Assembly: GCA_937981995.1 (NCBI GenBank)
Contig: CALJNC010000009.1
Span: 1 to 64,000 of the forward strand
Length of the DNA stretch: 64,000 nucleotides
Reading direction: 5' to 3'
Source: an uncultured Chitinophagaceae bacterium
Lineage (GTDB): Bacteria; Bacteroidota; Bacteroidia; Chitinophagales; Chitinophagaceae
The position numbers were made by a program, and so were the translations under genes. The notes beneath the pieces are model-generated. The model had not been told where the DNA came from. It searched no databases and saw only the letters and a list, made by a program, of their open reading frames with translations. The first letter of the stretch is position 1; each line of letters starts with the position of its first letter. Positions 1 to 8,630 of the stretch are shown piece by piece.

Positions 1-1
1 T

Positions 2-139
2 GGAGATATGTCTAACGTACACGTTGCAGCTTATGTAAATGTAAATTCAGGTTCTACAAATGCCAATGCAAATAATGGTGGTAAGTGGATCTTAAACGCT
101 CAATCTGCAGGATTGAACGAAGTAAAAAAGTGGGATTAA
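2..139 (+). CDS. C-terminal fragment of a secreted-type protein
   Basis: The last 45 codons of a gene that enters from the left edge, ending at TAA 137-139. The readable tail is rich in Asn, Ala and Val and ends in NEVKKWD. It is too short to assign; the Val/Asn-rich beta-strand character would suit the end of an Omp28-like or other exported Bacteroidota protein, but that is a guess. A strong terminator follows directly, which supports this being a real gene end. Confidence 0.5.
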   Translation, partial: GDMSNVHVAAYVNVNSGSTNANANNGGKWILNAQSAGLNEVKKWD

Positions 140-164
140 TAAAATTTAATTTCTTATAAATATT

Positions 165-196
165 AAAAGCGTAACGCCCTGGCGTTACGCTTTTTT
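165..196 (+). terminator. Rho-independent terminator
   Basis: A 14-bp perfect stem (AAAAGCGTAACGCC paired with GGCGTTACGCTTTT) with a two-base centre and a run of six T. It lies 25 nt after the stop of the partial gene. Confidence 0.9.
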
Positions 197-257
197 CATC
201 AATAAATATCTACATAAAATAAAAACGCTCACCCGTCTAACCATAACAGGCTTTTTT

Positions 258-265
258 TATATTTG
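258..265 (+). promoter_or_regulatory. Bacteroidota -7 element (TATATTTG)
   Basis: An exact match to TAnnTTTG, five bases before the ATG of the DtxR-family gene. Transcription would start at or next to the start codon, giving a leaderless or nearly leaderless mRNA. No clear -33 TTG is seen. Confidence 0.5.
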
Positions 266-270
266 TTTAA

Positions 271-930
271 ATGAACATTAGTAGTACTGAAGAAAATTAT
301 CTCAAATCAATTTTTCACTTATGTGAAGAAAATAATGAGAGTGTAACATCTACTAATGTATTAGCCAAGGATTTATCTATAAGACCAGCTAGCGTAAGTG
401 CCATGCTCAAGAAACTAAAAGAGAAGAAACTTATAGACTATGAACGCTACGGCAATGTACAGCTAACTAAAATTGGTAATGAAATTGCAGTAAACATCAT
501 AAGAAAACACAGACTGTGGGAAGTTTTTTTGGTAGAAACCTTAGGATTTAGCTGGGATGAAGTTCATGAAGTAGCAGAGCAATTAGAGCATATCAAATCT
601 AAAAAATTAATTGATAAATTAGATGCTTTTCTTTTGTATCCTAAACAAGATCCTCATGGAGACCCTATACCTTCAGCTACAGGAAGTCTTGAAAAAGTAA
701 GAAGAAGAAAATTAAGCGACACAAAAGCTGGCAATAAATATGAAGTAACTGCTGTACGAGATGATTCTAGTGATTTCCTTCAATTTCTTATTCAACAAAA
801 TATAGGTCTTGGCACCAAGATCGAAGTAATAAGTATTCACAAAGAGGATAGCGCACTCCTATTGCAACTTAAAAATGGTAAGCGCATAACGCTATCGCAC
901 AATGCAGCTAAAAATATACAAGTAGTTTAG
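271..930 (+). CDS. DtxR/MntR-family metal-dependent transcriptional regulator
   Basis: Predicted Fe(II)/Mn(II)-sensing repressor, 219 aa, the usual length for the family. Residues 1-70 form the winged helix-turn-helix (STEENYLKSI, then the recognition helix around RPASVSAMLKKL). Residues 75-130 are the dimerisation/metal domain: H80, H99 and the VHEVAEQLEH segment (E103, E106, H107) sit where DtxR has VHxEACxxEH, with Glu in place of the DtxR Cys, as in Mn-type MntR. Residues about 150-219 resemble a FeoA/SH3-like domain. The next gene starts one base after the stop, so the two are probably translationally coupled. No metal transporter gene is adjacent. Family assignment is firm; iron versus manganese is not. 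Confidence 0.9.
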   Translation: MNISSTEENYLKSIFHLCEENNESVTSTNVLAKDLSIRPASVSAMLKKLKEKKLIDYERYGNVQLTKIGNEIAVNIIRKHRLWEVFLVETLGFSWDEVHEVAEQLEHIKSKKLIDKLDAFLLYPKQDPHGDPIPSATGSLEKVRRRKLSDTKAGNKYEVTAVRDDSSDFLQFLIQQNIGLGTKIEVISIHKEDSALLLQLKNGKRITLSHNAAKNIQVV

Positions 931-931
931 T

Positions 932-1855
932 ATGAAAAAAAAGATTAGTTGGAAAGCAATTATTGGCATAATTCTAAATCTAGTTATTGGTGCTAATTTC
1001 CTTATATCGGCATATGCCAAAATACCTTCCATTGAAGTATTTGGTTGGACCATTGCTGAATCTACTCCTTTTAATTGGACTGTTGCCGAGTGGCTTGCTC
1101 GTATTGTAATTGGTTTAGAAATTTTCTTGGGTTTACTTTTTGTTTTTCAATTATTCATAAAAAAACTAGCATTACCACTCGCCTCTTTTCTTCTTGTTTT
1201 CTTTTCCGTGTATCTCATTTATGTATTATCAGTTTATGGCAATGAAGCCAACTGTGGTTGCTATGGTGAAATGATTCCATTAAGTACTAAAGAATCCTTA
1301 CTCAAAAACGGATTGATTTTATTACTTCTATTTATAGCTAGGCTTTTTCTATTTGAGATAAAATTTAAATTTCATAAATTAGTGAGTTTGCTTTTTGCCA
1401 TTATAGGTTTTGGATTGCCGTTTTATTTTTCACCACCGGCAAGTGCCATTATTTTTAGTCAAAAAGAGATTAAGAATAAAAACTTTCCTATGCGTTTAAT
1501 ATCCGATAGTACAAACTATGTTACTAGCCCTAAGAAAATAATTGCCATGGTAAGTCCGACTTGTAAATATTGTAAAAAAGCGGCTAGAAGAATGAGTATT
1601 ATAAAAAAAAGGAACCCAGAAATTCCTTTCCAATTAGTAATGATGGGGCATAAAGATCACCTTGAAGCTTTCCTTGAAGAAACAAAGTCCTCAAACATCC
1701 CATTAATTTTTATGGATAGCATTGAACATTTCCAAAAAATGAATGCTAGAAATGGCGTTCCAACTATAAAATGGTTAGAGGATAGCACCGTAGTGAAGCG
1801 CTCAACATACTTCTCATTAAACGAAAGTGAAATTCTTAAATGGATGAAGGAATAA
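932..1855 (+). CDS. MauE/DoxX-like membrane protein fused to a thioredoxin-like domain
   Basis: 307-aa inner-membrane protein of the Bacteroidota BT_3928 type. The N-terminal half has about four transmembrane helices and the MauE-like signature NCGCYGEMIPLS near residue 110, followed by further helices. After residue about 180 comes a periplasmic thioredoxin-like domain with the redox motif CKYC (in SPTCKYCKK) and a cis-Pro-like segment NGVPTIKW. Likely role: electron transfer or disulphide exchange across the membrane; the substrate is unknown. It starts one base after the DtxR-like gene, so metal-controlled expression is plausible. Confidence 0.8.
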   Translation: MKKKISWKAIIGIILNLVIGANFLISAYAKIPSIEVFGWTIAESTPFNWTVAEWLARIVIGLEIFLGLLFVFQLFIKKLALPLASFLLVFFSVYLIYVLSVYGNEANCGCYGEMIPLSTKESLLKNGLILLLLFIARLFLFEIKFKFHKLVSLLFAIIGFGLPFYFSPPASAIIFSQKEIKNKNFPMRLISDSTNYVTSPKKIIAMVSPTCKYCKKAARRMSIIKKRNPEIPFQLVMMGHKDHLEAFLEETKSSNIPLIFMDSIEHFQKMNARNGVPTIKWLEDSTVVKRSTYFSLNESEILKWMKE

Positions 1856-1892
1856 AGTTGCAAATCCCAAACTTTTCCTACATTTTTGCCAT

Positions 1893-2663
1893 ATGAAGTT
1901 AAAGCTCCAGCGACCTATCGCCTGTGTTGATTTAGAAACTACAGGACTTAGTATTACCAAGGATCGAATTGTTGAAATTGCCATAGTAAAAATCATGCCC
2001 GATGGCGAGCGGCATATAAAAGATATGCGCATAAACCCTGAAATGCCTATCCCACAAACAACAACTGATATTCATGGTATAAGCGATGCAGATGTTGCAG
2101 ACAAACCTACTTTTAAGGAAATAGGAAATGAGATAAAACAGTTCATAGAAAACTGTGACTTATGTGGCTTCAACTCAACGCGCTTTGATTTTGCTTTATT
2201 AACTGAGGAATTTTTACGTGTAGGAATTGATATTGATTTGAAAAGCAGAAACCTAGTGGATGCACAACAAATCTTTATGAAAAAAGAACAACGTACACTT
2301 ACCGCTGCTTATAAATTTTATTGTGACAAAGATTTAGAAAATGCGCATTCGGCTATAGCCGATGTAGAGGCAACCTTTGAAATATTACTAGCGCAAATAG
2401 AGCGTTATGATGATATAGGTACAACTCCCGAAGAATTAAGCTCCGTATCAAGCGGCAAGGACATGCTAGATTATGCCAGAAGGTTAAAACTAGTAAACAA
2501 TGTAGCTACATTTAATTTTGGTAAATTTAAAGAGCAGCCCGTTACCGACGTATTTGATAAAGAGCCGCAATACTACGATTGGATTATGCGCAGCGACTTT
2601 GCTCAGGATACCAAAAACGTATTATCTAAAATATATACCGAGTATAAATTAAAACAAGCGTAG
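1893..2663 (+). CDS. DEDDh 3'-5' exonuclease (DnaQ/epsilon-like)
   Basis: 256-aa exonuclease of the RNase T/DnaQ superfamily. ExoI motif ACVDLETTGL gives D13 and E15, ExoII is around FNSTRFDFALL, and ExoIII is HSAIADVEAT with the catalytic His-Asp pair, so all DEDDh residues are present. A C-terminal segment (FNFGKFKEQPVTDVF) matches the small domain often found after this fold in Bacteroidota and in exonuclease X-like proteins. It probably acts in DNA repair or processing rather than as the replicative proofreader, since it is not next to a polymerase operon. A TTTG four bases before the second A of ATATG suggests a very short leader. Confidence 0.9.
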   Translation: MKLKLQRPIACVDLETTGLSITKDRIVEIAIVKIMPDGERHIKDMRINPEMPIPQTTTDIHGISDADVADKPTFKEIGNEIKQFIENCDLCGFNSTRFDFALLTEEFLRVGIDIDLKSRNLVDAQQIFMKKEQRTLTAAYKFYCDKDLENAHSAIADVEATFEILLAQIERYDDIGTTPEELSSVSSGKDMLDYARRLKLVNNVATFNFGKFKEQPVTDVFDKEPQYYDWIMRSDFAQDTKNVLSKIYTEYKLKQA

Positions 2664-2685
2664 ATTTACAACTAGTAGCCCTCTC

Positions 2686-3393
2686 TTGAAGAACATAATC
2701 ATCATACCAACTTATAATGAGAAAGAAAATATCGAAAAGATTATTCGAAAGGTATTTTCATTAGAGAAAGTTTTTCATATCCTTATAGTAGATGATGGAT
2801 CACCTGACGGTACAGCTGATATTGTAAAAGGCTTACAACAAGAATTTACTGACAAGCTATTTATAGAAGAACGTACCGGTAAGCAAGGCTTAGGTACAGC
2901 TTATATCTTAGGTTTTAAATGGAGTTTAGCCAGAGGCTATGATTACATTTTTGAAATGGACGCTGATTTTTCTCATAATCCTGAGGACCTTCCTCGCCTA
3001 TTAAATAGTTGTGTAAATGACAATGCCGACATGAGTGTAGGCTCACGCTATGTACGCGGCGGCAAGGTAGTTAATTGGCCCTTTAATAGAATATTTATAT
3101 CCTATGGTGCTTCGCTTTATGTTCGAGCTATTCTATGGCTTCCAGTCAAAGATTGCACTGCTGGTTTTGTATGTTATAGCGCTAAGGTACTTGATGCATT
3201 GGATTTAGATAATATTCGTTTTGTAGGCTATGCATTTCAAATAGAAATGAAATACCGCACGTGGCGCAAAAAATTCAAAATAAAAGAAATACCCATCACC
3301 TTTATTGACCGAGTAGAAGGCGTTTCTAAAATGAGCACTGGCATTGTAAAAGAGGCAGTGCTAGGTGTTTGGAAAATGCGTTTTGGGGCATAA
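2686..3393 (+). CDS. Polyprenol-phosphate mannosyltransferase-like GT2 glycosyltransferase
   Basis: 235-aa soluble GT2 enzyme of the dolichol-phosphate mannose synthase (DPM1) type: transfers a sugar, usually mannose, from a nucleotide donor to a polyprenyl phosphate at the membrane face. The IIIPTYNEKENI start, DDGSPDGTAD donor-binding motif, EMDADFSHNPEDLPRL (the DxD-like metal site) and the later CTAGF and R-x-EG-S-KM segments are all in order. No transmembrane tail is present. The frame starts with TTG 22 nt after the exonuclease stop; no in-frame ATG fits before the first beta strand, so TTG is accepted. Confidence 0.88.
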   Translation: MKNIIIIPTYNEKENIEKIIRKVFSLEKVFHILIVDDGSPDGTADIVKGLQQEFTDKLFIEERTGKQGLGTAYILGFKWSLARGYDYIFEMDADFSHNPEDLPRLLNSCVNDNADMSVGSRYVRGGKVVNWPFNRIFISYGASLYVRAILWLPVKDCTAGFVCYSAKVLDALDLDNIRFVGYAFQIEMKYRTWRKKFKIKEIPITFIDRVEGVSKMSTGIVKEAVLGVWKMRFGA

Positions 3394-3395
3394 AA

Positions 3396-3421
3396 AAAAC
3401 CTGATGTCTCCATCAGGTTTT
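3396..3421. terminator. Bidirectional terminator, copy 1 of a duplicated hairpin
   Basis: AAAACCTGATG-TCTC-CATCAGGTTTT between two convergent genes. A/T tracts on both sides let it serve the glycosyltransferase (+) and the HAD gene (-). The 18-nt core 3400-3417 is identical to 4380-4397. Confidence 0.85.
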
Positions 3422-3440
3422 AAAATTGCTTTTATGCTTT

Positions 3441-3908
3441 CTAAGCATATTCTTTGGGATTTTCAAGTATTGACTTGATTTCCTGTAAGTGTATATTCGT
3501 AAGTCCTACCTCTTTACTAGTTTGGACTAGATTATTCTTAATATTAAGAGACAAATCGTTAAGGGATTTATCATCATCTAATATCACAAATTGTTGAGGC
3601 CATTCATTCAAATTAAACCAATTCGTAATTTCATCCTTTCGAGTAAGGTAATTAGAATTTTCAGGTAACCTTTGAATATTTTTAATTCTTAGACCTCGTT
3701 TATTAAAAATATTTTTCCACTCAACAATTGTATAATTAGCTTTATGAGAAGTAGTGAGCATAACAATATCATCATCAGTAATAATGCTATTCAAAACATT
3801 TACTGACTTAGAAGTAAAAGCAGCAAAGCCATCATTTAAAATTTCAGGACTTGACCAACTTTTAGCAGGTACCATTACACCATCTATGTCTAAAAATATA
3901 AATCTCAC
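3441..3908 (-). CDS. HAD-like hydrolase (Swiss-Army-Knife-type HAD domain)
   Basis: 155-aa protein with HAD motif I FLDIDGV (D7, D9), a motif II-like LTTS, and motif IV VILDDDK. It lacks a large cap domain. It resembles the small HAD domains found in the Swiss Army Knife RNA-repair class and in phage or mobile-element genes, so a phosphatase acting on nucleic-acid ends or nucleotides is possible but not shown. It lies 17 nt downstream of a ParB-like gene on the same strand, and the pair is bracketed by two copies of one terminator hairpin. Confidence 0.7.
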   Translation of the reverse strand: MRFIFLDIDGVMVPAKSWSSPEILNDGFAAFTSKSVNVLNSIITDDDIVMLTTSHKANYTIVEWKNIFNKRGLRIKNIQRLPENSNYLTRKDEITNWFNLNEWPQQFVILDDDKSLNDLSLNIKNNLVQTSKEVGLTNIHLQEIKSILENPKEYA

Positions 3909-3925
3909 AAATACAAAGATACAGA

Positions 3926-4312
3926 TTATTTAATCATAGCCTCAATTTCACTAATTTCCAATTTGTTAAAAAAGGCATCTCTCTTATTTAACATATCAAT
4001 CTTGGTAGGCGTATCCCAATCAGACTCATCCAATTCTACTTTATCCCAAGTAGTAATAACTGTAGAAGAAGCCCTACTGGACAAAGTGTTATCCAACTCT
4101 ATATTTGCCAATAAAGAAGCAACATACCTATGATGTCCGTCAATTATTACTTTCTCTGTAATTTTTATTCCTTCAAATATTATACCTCGAGACATTTTTT
4201 TATATAATCTATTTATTATGGGCACGCATAGTCGAGCTTGTGTTGGCACAAATTCAATTTTATCTTTTTCTAAAAAGTCTAATATTTCTTTTGTAGTTAA
4301 TGGCTTCATCAT
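3926..4312 (-). CDS. ParB/sulfiredoxin-fold-like protein
   Basis: 128-aa protein. The centre, KVIIDGHHRYVASLLA, matches the ParB N-terminal (ParB/Srx) signature where the strand-loop-helix DGHHRxxA replaces the classical GERRxxA. No helix-turn-helix DNA-binding domain follows, so it is not a chromosome-partition ParB. Proteins of this fold include CTP-binding switches, nucleases and kinases; the activity here is unknown. It begins with two adjacent ATG codons (4312 or 4309). It is likely co-transcribed with the HAD gene behind it. Confidence 0.65.
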   Translation of the reverse strand: MMKPLTTKEILDFLEKDKIEFVPTQARLCVPIINRLYKKMSRGIIFEGIKITEKVIIDGHHRYVASLLANIELDNTLSSRASSTVITTWDKVELDESDWDTPTKIDMLNKRDAFFNKLEISEIEAMIK

Positions 4313-4374
4313 TGATTTAAATTATGTTTATATGCAGTCCTAAATATAATATTACCGTTTATATAACCAATAAA

Positions 4375-4402
4375 AAAGACCTGATGTCTCCATCAGGTCT
4401 TT
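4375..4402 (-). terminator. Terminator of trxA, copy 2 of a duplicated hairpin
   Basis: AAAGACCTGATG-TCTC-CATCAGGTCTTT, a 12-bp perfect stem with a T run on the minus strand. It shares the 18-nt core with the hairpin at 3400-3417. Confidence 0.85.
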
Positions 4403-4466
4403 ATTTTTTAAAGTAGCAAGTCAATTAAATAAACTCACCACTCTTTCTTCGTTGCTCTTCATTAAA

Positions 4467-4784
4467 CTACGCGTTCGCAGCAATCTTCTTAGCCAACTCA
4501 CTTTTAGGAACTGCTCCTACTAATTTATCTACTACCTCACCACCTTTTATAAAAAGGATAGCTGGTATACTTGTAATTCCATAAGACATTGAAGTCTCTC
4601 CGTTTTCATCAACGTTTAACTTTCCTATGTTTACTTTTCCGTCATGCTCTTCAGCCAATGCTTCAATTGTTGGTCCCAATGCGATACATGGTCCACACCA
4701 AGGAGCCCAAAAATCAACTACTGATAATTGATCGTTTTCTAATACGTCTGTCTTAAAGTTTGCGTCTGTGAATGTTTTTGCCAT
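4467..4784 (-). CDS. trxA: Thioredoxin
   Basis: 105-aa cytoplasmic thioredoxin, the normal length. The active site is WCGPC (C30, C33), preceded by VVDFWAPW, with the cis-Pro loop GITSIPAILF. It reduces protein disulphides and supplies electrons to ribonucleotide reductase, methionine sulfoxide reductase and peroxiredoxins. It lies 89 nt downstream of dnaE on the same strand and ends at its own hairpin. Confidence 0.96.
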   Translation of the reverse strand: MAKTFTDANFKTDVLENDQLSVVDFWAPWCGPCIALGPTIEALAEEHDGKVNIGKLNVDENGETSMSYGITSIPAILFIKGGEVVDKLVGAVPKSELAKKIAANA

Positions 4785-4873
4785 TTGTTTGTTTTTTATT
4801 TAAGTTTTTGTTTTGTTTTTTGTCTACCTTCCCGCTTTAGCAGGACGTGGTTTAAGTTTTTATTTCGTTTTCA

Positions 4874-7800
4874 TTAATTGGATTCTACATTAAAATCTAA
4901 TCCTTCAATATTAGTAATTTCGTCAAGAAATTCTGGGGTCATTGTTATTTTTTTATTCCCAAGCTTAATATCCTTTCCACCTTTATTATCTACAAATTGT
5001 ATTCCAATCTCAGTATCACCTGCAGTTATGGCATATTTTTTAATTAACTCCATAAACTTGTCGTCCAACTTTGACATATCCAGTCTTAAATCTAGACGTT
5101 TTGTATACAGTTTCATTACATTTTCCAACAAAACAATCTTCTCAATGGTTATATACGGGCGTTTATCATTTTTACGATTACTGCGTTTAACAGATATTTC
5201 GAATATGAGTTTATTATCGTTTTCAATGAAATGCTTATTACGCAAGTAATGCTCATTAAATAAAAGCAGCTCCTGCCCCCCGCTAAAATCATTTACATGA
5301 AACTTACAAAAAAGCGTACCCTTACGAGACTCAATATGTGCCACGCCACTTAAGTAACCCGCCACTATAAAATTACGCTGCTCAGGCCCTTCTTTAATTT
5401 CTTCTTCAGCTTGTTTTTGCATTAAATTTATACAAGCCGATAAATCTGTCATTTCATGGAATTTATAAATTTCCATTTCGCGTTGATAGTTATCTAACGG
5501 ATGCGCCGTAATGTAAAAACTCAAAACACCTTTTTCTCTTCTTAGTTTTTCTGCTAAAGTCCATTCTTCGCACTCGGCTAGCTTGGGTGGTTTTACATCG
5601 GGCAAACCCATTTCGCCAAACAAACTGTTATTCAACATTTCATGACTTCCTGAAAAGTCACTACCGTATTTAAGTATTAAATCAAGATTAGTATACTTAC
5701 TCCCTGCTCCTTGTGTAAAAAACATGGCGCGATTCATTTCTGGGAAACTATCAAAGGCTCCACCTTCTGCTAGGGCTTCAACAGTTTTTTTATTTAACCC
5801 TTTTGTTTTTACACGAGCCGATAAATCAAAAATGTTTTCAAAATCTCCCTTTTCATCTCGATCTGCAAGAATGGCATCCACCGCGGCATCGCCTACATTT
5901 TTAAGAGACGAAAGTCCAAAACGAATTTCTCCATCAAGATTTACACTAAACTCTCGCTGACTTAAATTAATATCTGGCCCAAATATCGTGAGCCCCATAC
6001 GCTTACACTCGCCCATCAGTTGAGACATAACCTCAATATTACCCGCTTTTGTGTTCAACAAGGCAGTCATATACTCGGCAGGATAATTGGCTTTAAAATA
6101 AGCCGTATGATACGCTAAGTAAGCATAGCAGGTAGAGTGGCTCTTATTAAAGGCATATTGCGCAAAGGCTTCCCAATCTGTCCATATTTTCTCGGCAGTC
6201 TTTTTGGAGTGTCCATTATCGTCGCACCCCTCCAGGAACTTCTCTTTAAGCTCATTGAGTACCTCAATCTGCTTTTTACCCATGGCCTTACGCAGTATAT
6301 CCGCTTCCCCTCTGGTAAAATTGGCTAGTTTCTGCGAAAGCAGCATTACCTGCTCTTGGTAAACCGTTATACCATAAGTCTCCTCCAAATGCTCTTCCAT
6401 AGCATCCAAGTCATATTTCACTTCCTCGTGGCCGTGCTTACGCTTAATATAACTAGGAATGTATGCCATAGGACCTGGTCGAAACAAGGCATTCAAGGCA
6501 ATTAAATCCTCAATTTTATCAGGTTTGATTTGTTTGAGATACTGACGCATACCATCACTGGCAAACTGGAAGGTTCCAAACGTATCAGCTCGTTGATATA
6601 AAGCGAATGTCTTTTCATCATCCATTGGGAGCGTATCCAAGTCTAGCTCTACCCCATGGTTTTCTTTTACAAACTTGATACTTTGCTTAAGCAAGGTCAA
6701 ATTAGTCAACCCTAGGATATCCACTTTAATGGCCCCTGCGTTTTCCACTACTCGCCCGTCAAACTGGGTTACGTTTAGTGCAATATCTTTCATACGACAC
6801 ATGGGCATGAGTTCATCCAACGGTTTTGGACCAATTAAAATCCCTGCGGCATGAATCCCTGTATTCCGAATAGTCCCTTCTAGCTTGGCCGCTTCGCGCA
6901 AAACCTTACCTTCCATATCGTCTTGCTTGAACTTTTTTTGTAAAAGCTTGACGTTATTTTGTTGCTCAGTTTGATCTAATTTATTCTTAATTTCCTCATC
7001 AGAATACTTTAATATCTTATTTAATTTAATGCCAGGAATGGTAGGTACAAGATTCGTGAGCTGCGTGGTTAAGCCTAAATCATAATCCATAGAACGCCCT
7101 ACATCCTTAATAGACATTTTAGCCGCCATGGAGTTATGCGTGATAATTTGCGCTACTTGCGCCTGCCCATACTTCTCTACTATATAGGTAATTACCTTAC
7201 CCCGACCATGATCATCAAAGTCCGTATCAATATCCGGCATCGACTTTCTGTCTGGATTCAAGAAACGCTCAAACAGCAAATCATACTTCATAGGGTCTAT
7301 ATTGGTAATGTCGGTGCAATAAGCAACCACACTACCCGCCGCAGAACCACGACCACTCCCCACAAATACATCATTTCGCTTACTCCACATGATAATATCA
7401 CTCACTATGAGGAAATAACCCGCAAAACCCATATCCTTAATTACACCTAGCTCAAACTGTAATCGCTCCTCAATCTCGGGCGTTAGTATATTATAACGAC
7501 GCTTAGCGCCCTCATAAGTCAAGAAATGCAAGTATTCATCCTGCGTTTTAAACTGTGGCGGTATTTCATAGTTAGGCAACAGCAAATCATTGGTCACCGA
7601 CACCAACTCTACCTTATCTACTATCTCATTGGTATTATCAATCGCCTGCGGAATATCCTTGAAAATTTCCAGCATTTCTGCCGTGGTTTTCATATAAAAC
7701 TGATCATTAAAAAAGCCAAAACGATAGTCTCGCTTGTTTACATTGGGATTGTCATAATCTTTTAAAACAGGCGTTGTTTGCTTCTCTCCTGTATTAATGC

Positions 7801-8488
7801 AAAGCAAGAGGTCATGAGAGTTAAAGTCTTCATTTTCAACATAATGACTATCATTACTTGCAATCATTTTGCAGTTATACTTCGCGGCATATTTCATAAG
7901 CGAAGCATTGGCTTTGTCCTGGTCTGGGATGCCGTGACGTTGAAACTCCACATAAAAATCCTCACCAAAAATATCGTACCACCACTTAAATTCCTTTTCG
8001 CCCGCATCCTCACCATTGCGCAAAATAGCCTGAGGCACACTCGCCCCCAAGCAACAGGTAGTGGCAATTAAGCCCTCGCTATACTTCTCTATCAATTCCT
8101 TATCGATACGCGGAAACTTACTGTACAAGCCCTCTGTATAACCCAGCGTACATAACTTCAATAAATTCCTGTAACCAGCAGGATTTTTGGCTAGCAACAA
8201 CTGATGATATCGCTTATCACGCTTTTCGCGGGTAAATTCCTTTACGTGCCGATTCTCTACCAAATAAAACTCACAACCTACAATCGGCTTTACCTTCAAC
8301 GTGCCATCCGCATTTTTGTGCTTATTGGCCTCCATCACAAAATTGTATACCCCAAACATATTGCCATGATCCGTAATAGCCACCGCCGGCTGCTTATCGT
8401 CAACTGCTTTCTGGAAGATTTCTTTGATACCACTGGCACCATCTAGCAAAGAATATTGTGTGTGATTGTGTAGGTGTGAGAATTTCAT
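4874..8488 (-). CDS. dnaE: DNA polymerase III alpha subunit (replicative polymerase)
   Basis: 1204-aa C-family polymerase, catalytic subunit of the replisome. The N-terminal PHP domain starts at FSHLHNHTQYSLLDG, with ITDHGNMFG and SNDSHYV keeping its metal-ligand pattern. The palm carries GSGRGSAAGS (about 377-386) and PDIDTDFDD with catalytic D419 and D421. Later regions hold the fingers (YQEQVMLL, FNKSHSTCYA), a helix-hairpin-helix segment and a C-terminal OB fold (FIVAGYLSGVAHIESRKGTLF). It is slightly longer than the E. coli protein (1160 aa). The ATG at 8488 lies eight bases after a TAGATTTG promoter element. Confidence 0.97.
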   Translation of the reverse strand: MKFSHLHNHTQYSLLDGASGIKEIFQKAVDDKQPAVAITDHGNMFGVYNFVMEANKHKNADGTLKVKPIVGCEFYLVENRHVKEFTREKRDKRYHQLLLAKNPAGYRNLLKLCTLGYTEGLYSKFPRIDKELIEKYSEGLIATTCCLGASVPQAILRNGEDAGEKEFKWWYDIFGEDFYVEFQRHGIPDQDKANASLMKYAAKYNCKMIASNDSHYVENEDFNSHDLLLCINTGEKQTTPVLKDYDNPNVNKRDYRFGFFNDQFYMKTTAEMLEIFKDIPQAIDNTNEIVDKVELVSVTNDLLLPNYEIPPQFKTQDEYLHFLTYEGAKRRYNILTPEIEERLQFELGVIKDMGFAGYFLIVSDIIMWSKRNDVFVGSGRGSAAGSVVAYCTDITNIDPMKYDLLFERFLNPDRKSMPDIDTDFDDHGRGKVITYIVEKYGQAQVAQIITHNSMAAKMSIKDVGRSMDYDLGLTTQLTNLVPTIPGIKLNKILKYSDEEIKNKLDQTEQQNNVKLLQKKFKQDDMEGKVLREAAKLEGTIRNTGIHAAGILIGPKPLDELMPMCRMKDIALNVTQFDGRVVENAGAIKVDILGLTNLTLLKQSIKFVKENHGVELDLDTLPMDDEKTFALYQRADTFGTFQFASDGMRQYLKQIKPDKIEDLIALNALFRPGPMAYIPSYIKRKHGHEEVKYDLDAMEEHLEETYGITVYQEQVMLLSQKLANFTRGEADILRKAMGKKQIEVLNELKEKFLEGCDDNGHSKKTAEKIWTDWEAFAQYAFNKSHSTCYAYLAYHTAYFKANYPAEYMTALLNTKAGNIEVMSQLMGECKRMGLTIFGPDINLSQREFSVNLDGEIRFGLSSLKNVGDAAVDAILADRDEKGDFENIFDLSARVKTKGLNKKTVEALAEGGAFDSFPEMNRAMFFTQGAGSKYTNLDLILKYGSDFSGSHEMLNNSLFGEMGLPDVKPPKLAECEEWTLAEKLRREKGVLSFYITAHPLDNYQREMEIYKFHEMTDLSACINLMQKQAEEEIKEGPEQRNFIVAGYLSGVAHIESRKGTLFCKFHVNDFSGGQELLLFNEHYLRNKHFIENDNKLIFEISVKRSNRKNDKRPYITIEKIVLLENVMKLYTKRLDLRLDMSKLDDKFMELIKKYAITAGDTEIGIQFVDNKGGKDIKLGNKKITMTPEFLDEITNIEGLDFNVESN

Positions 8489-8496
8489 TGTTGCTT

Positions 8497-8504
8497 CAAA
8501 TCTA
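8497..8504 (-). promoter_or_regulatory. -7 element (TAGATTTG) of dnaE
   Basis: Minus-strand exact match to TAnnTTTG, eight bases before the dnaE ATG, implying a very short 5' leader. Confidence 0.45.
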
Positions 8505-8630
8505 ATGGATAATTGAGAAATGAAAAGGGATAGTGGATAATTTTGGATTGGTGTGGGTAAGTGGATTAAATACTGTTTAATTTCAATTAATCTTTATAAA
8601 TCCAACTTACTTTTATAAGAGTACAATACC

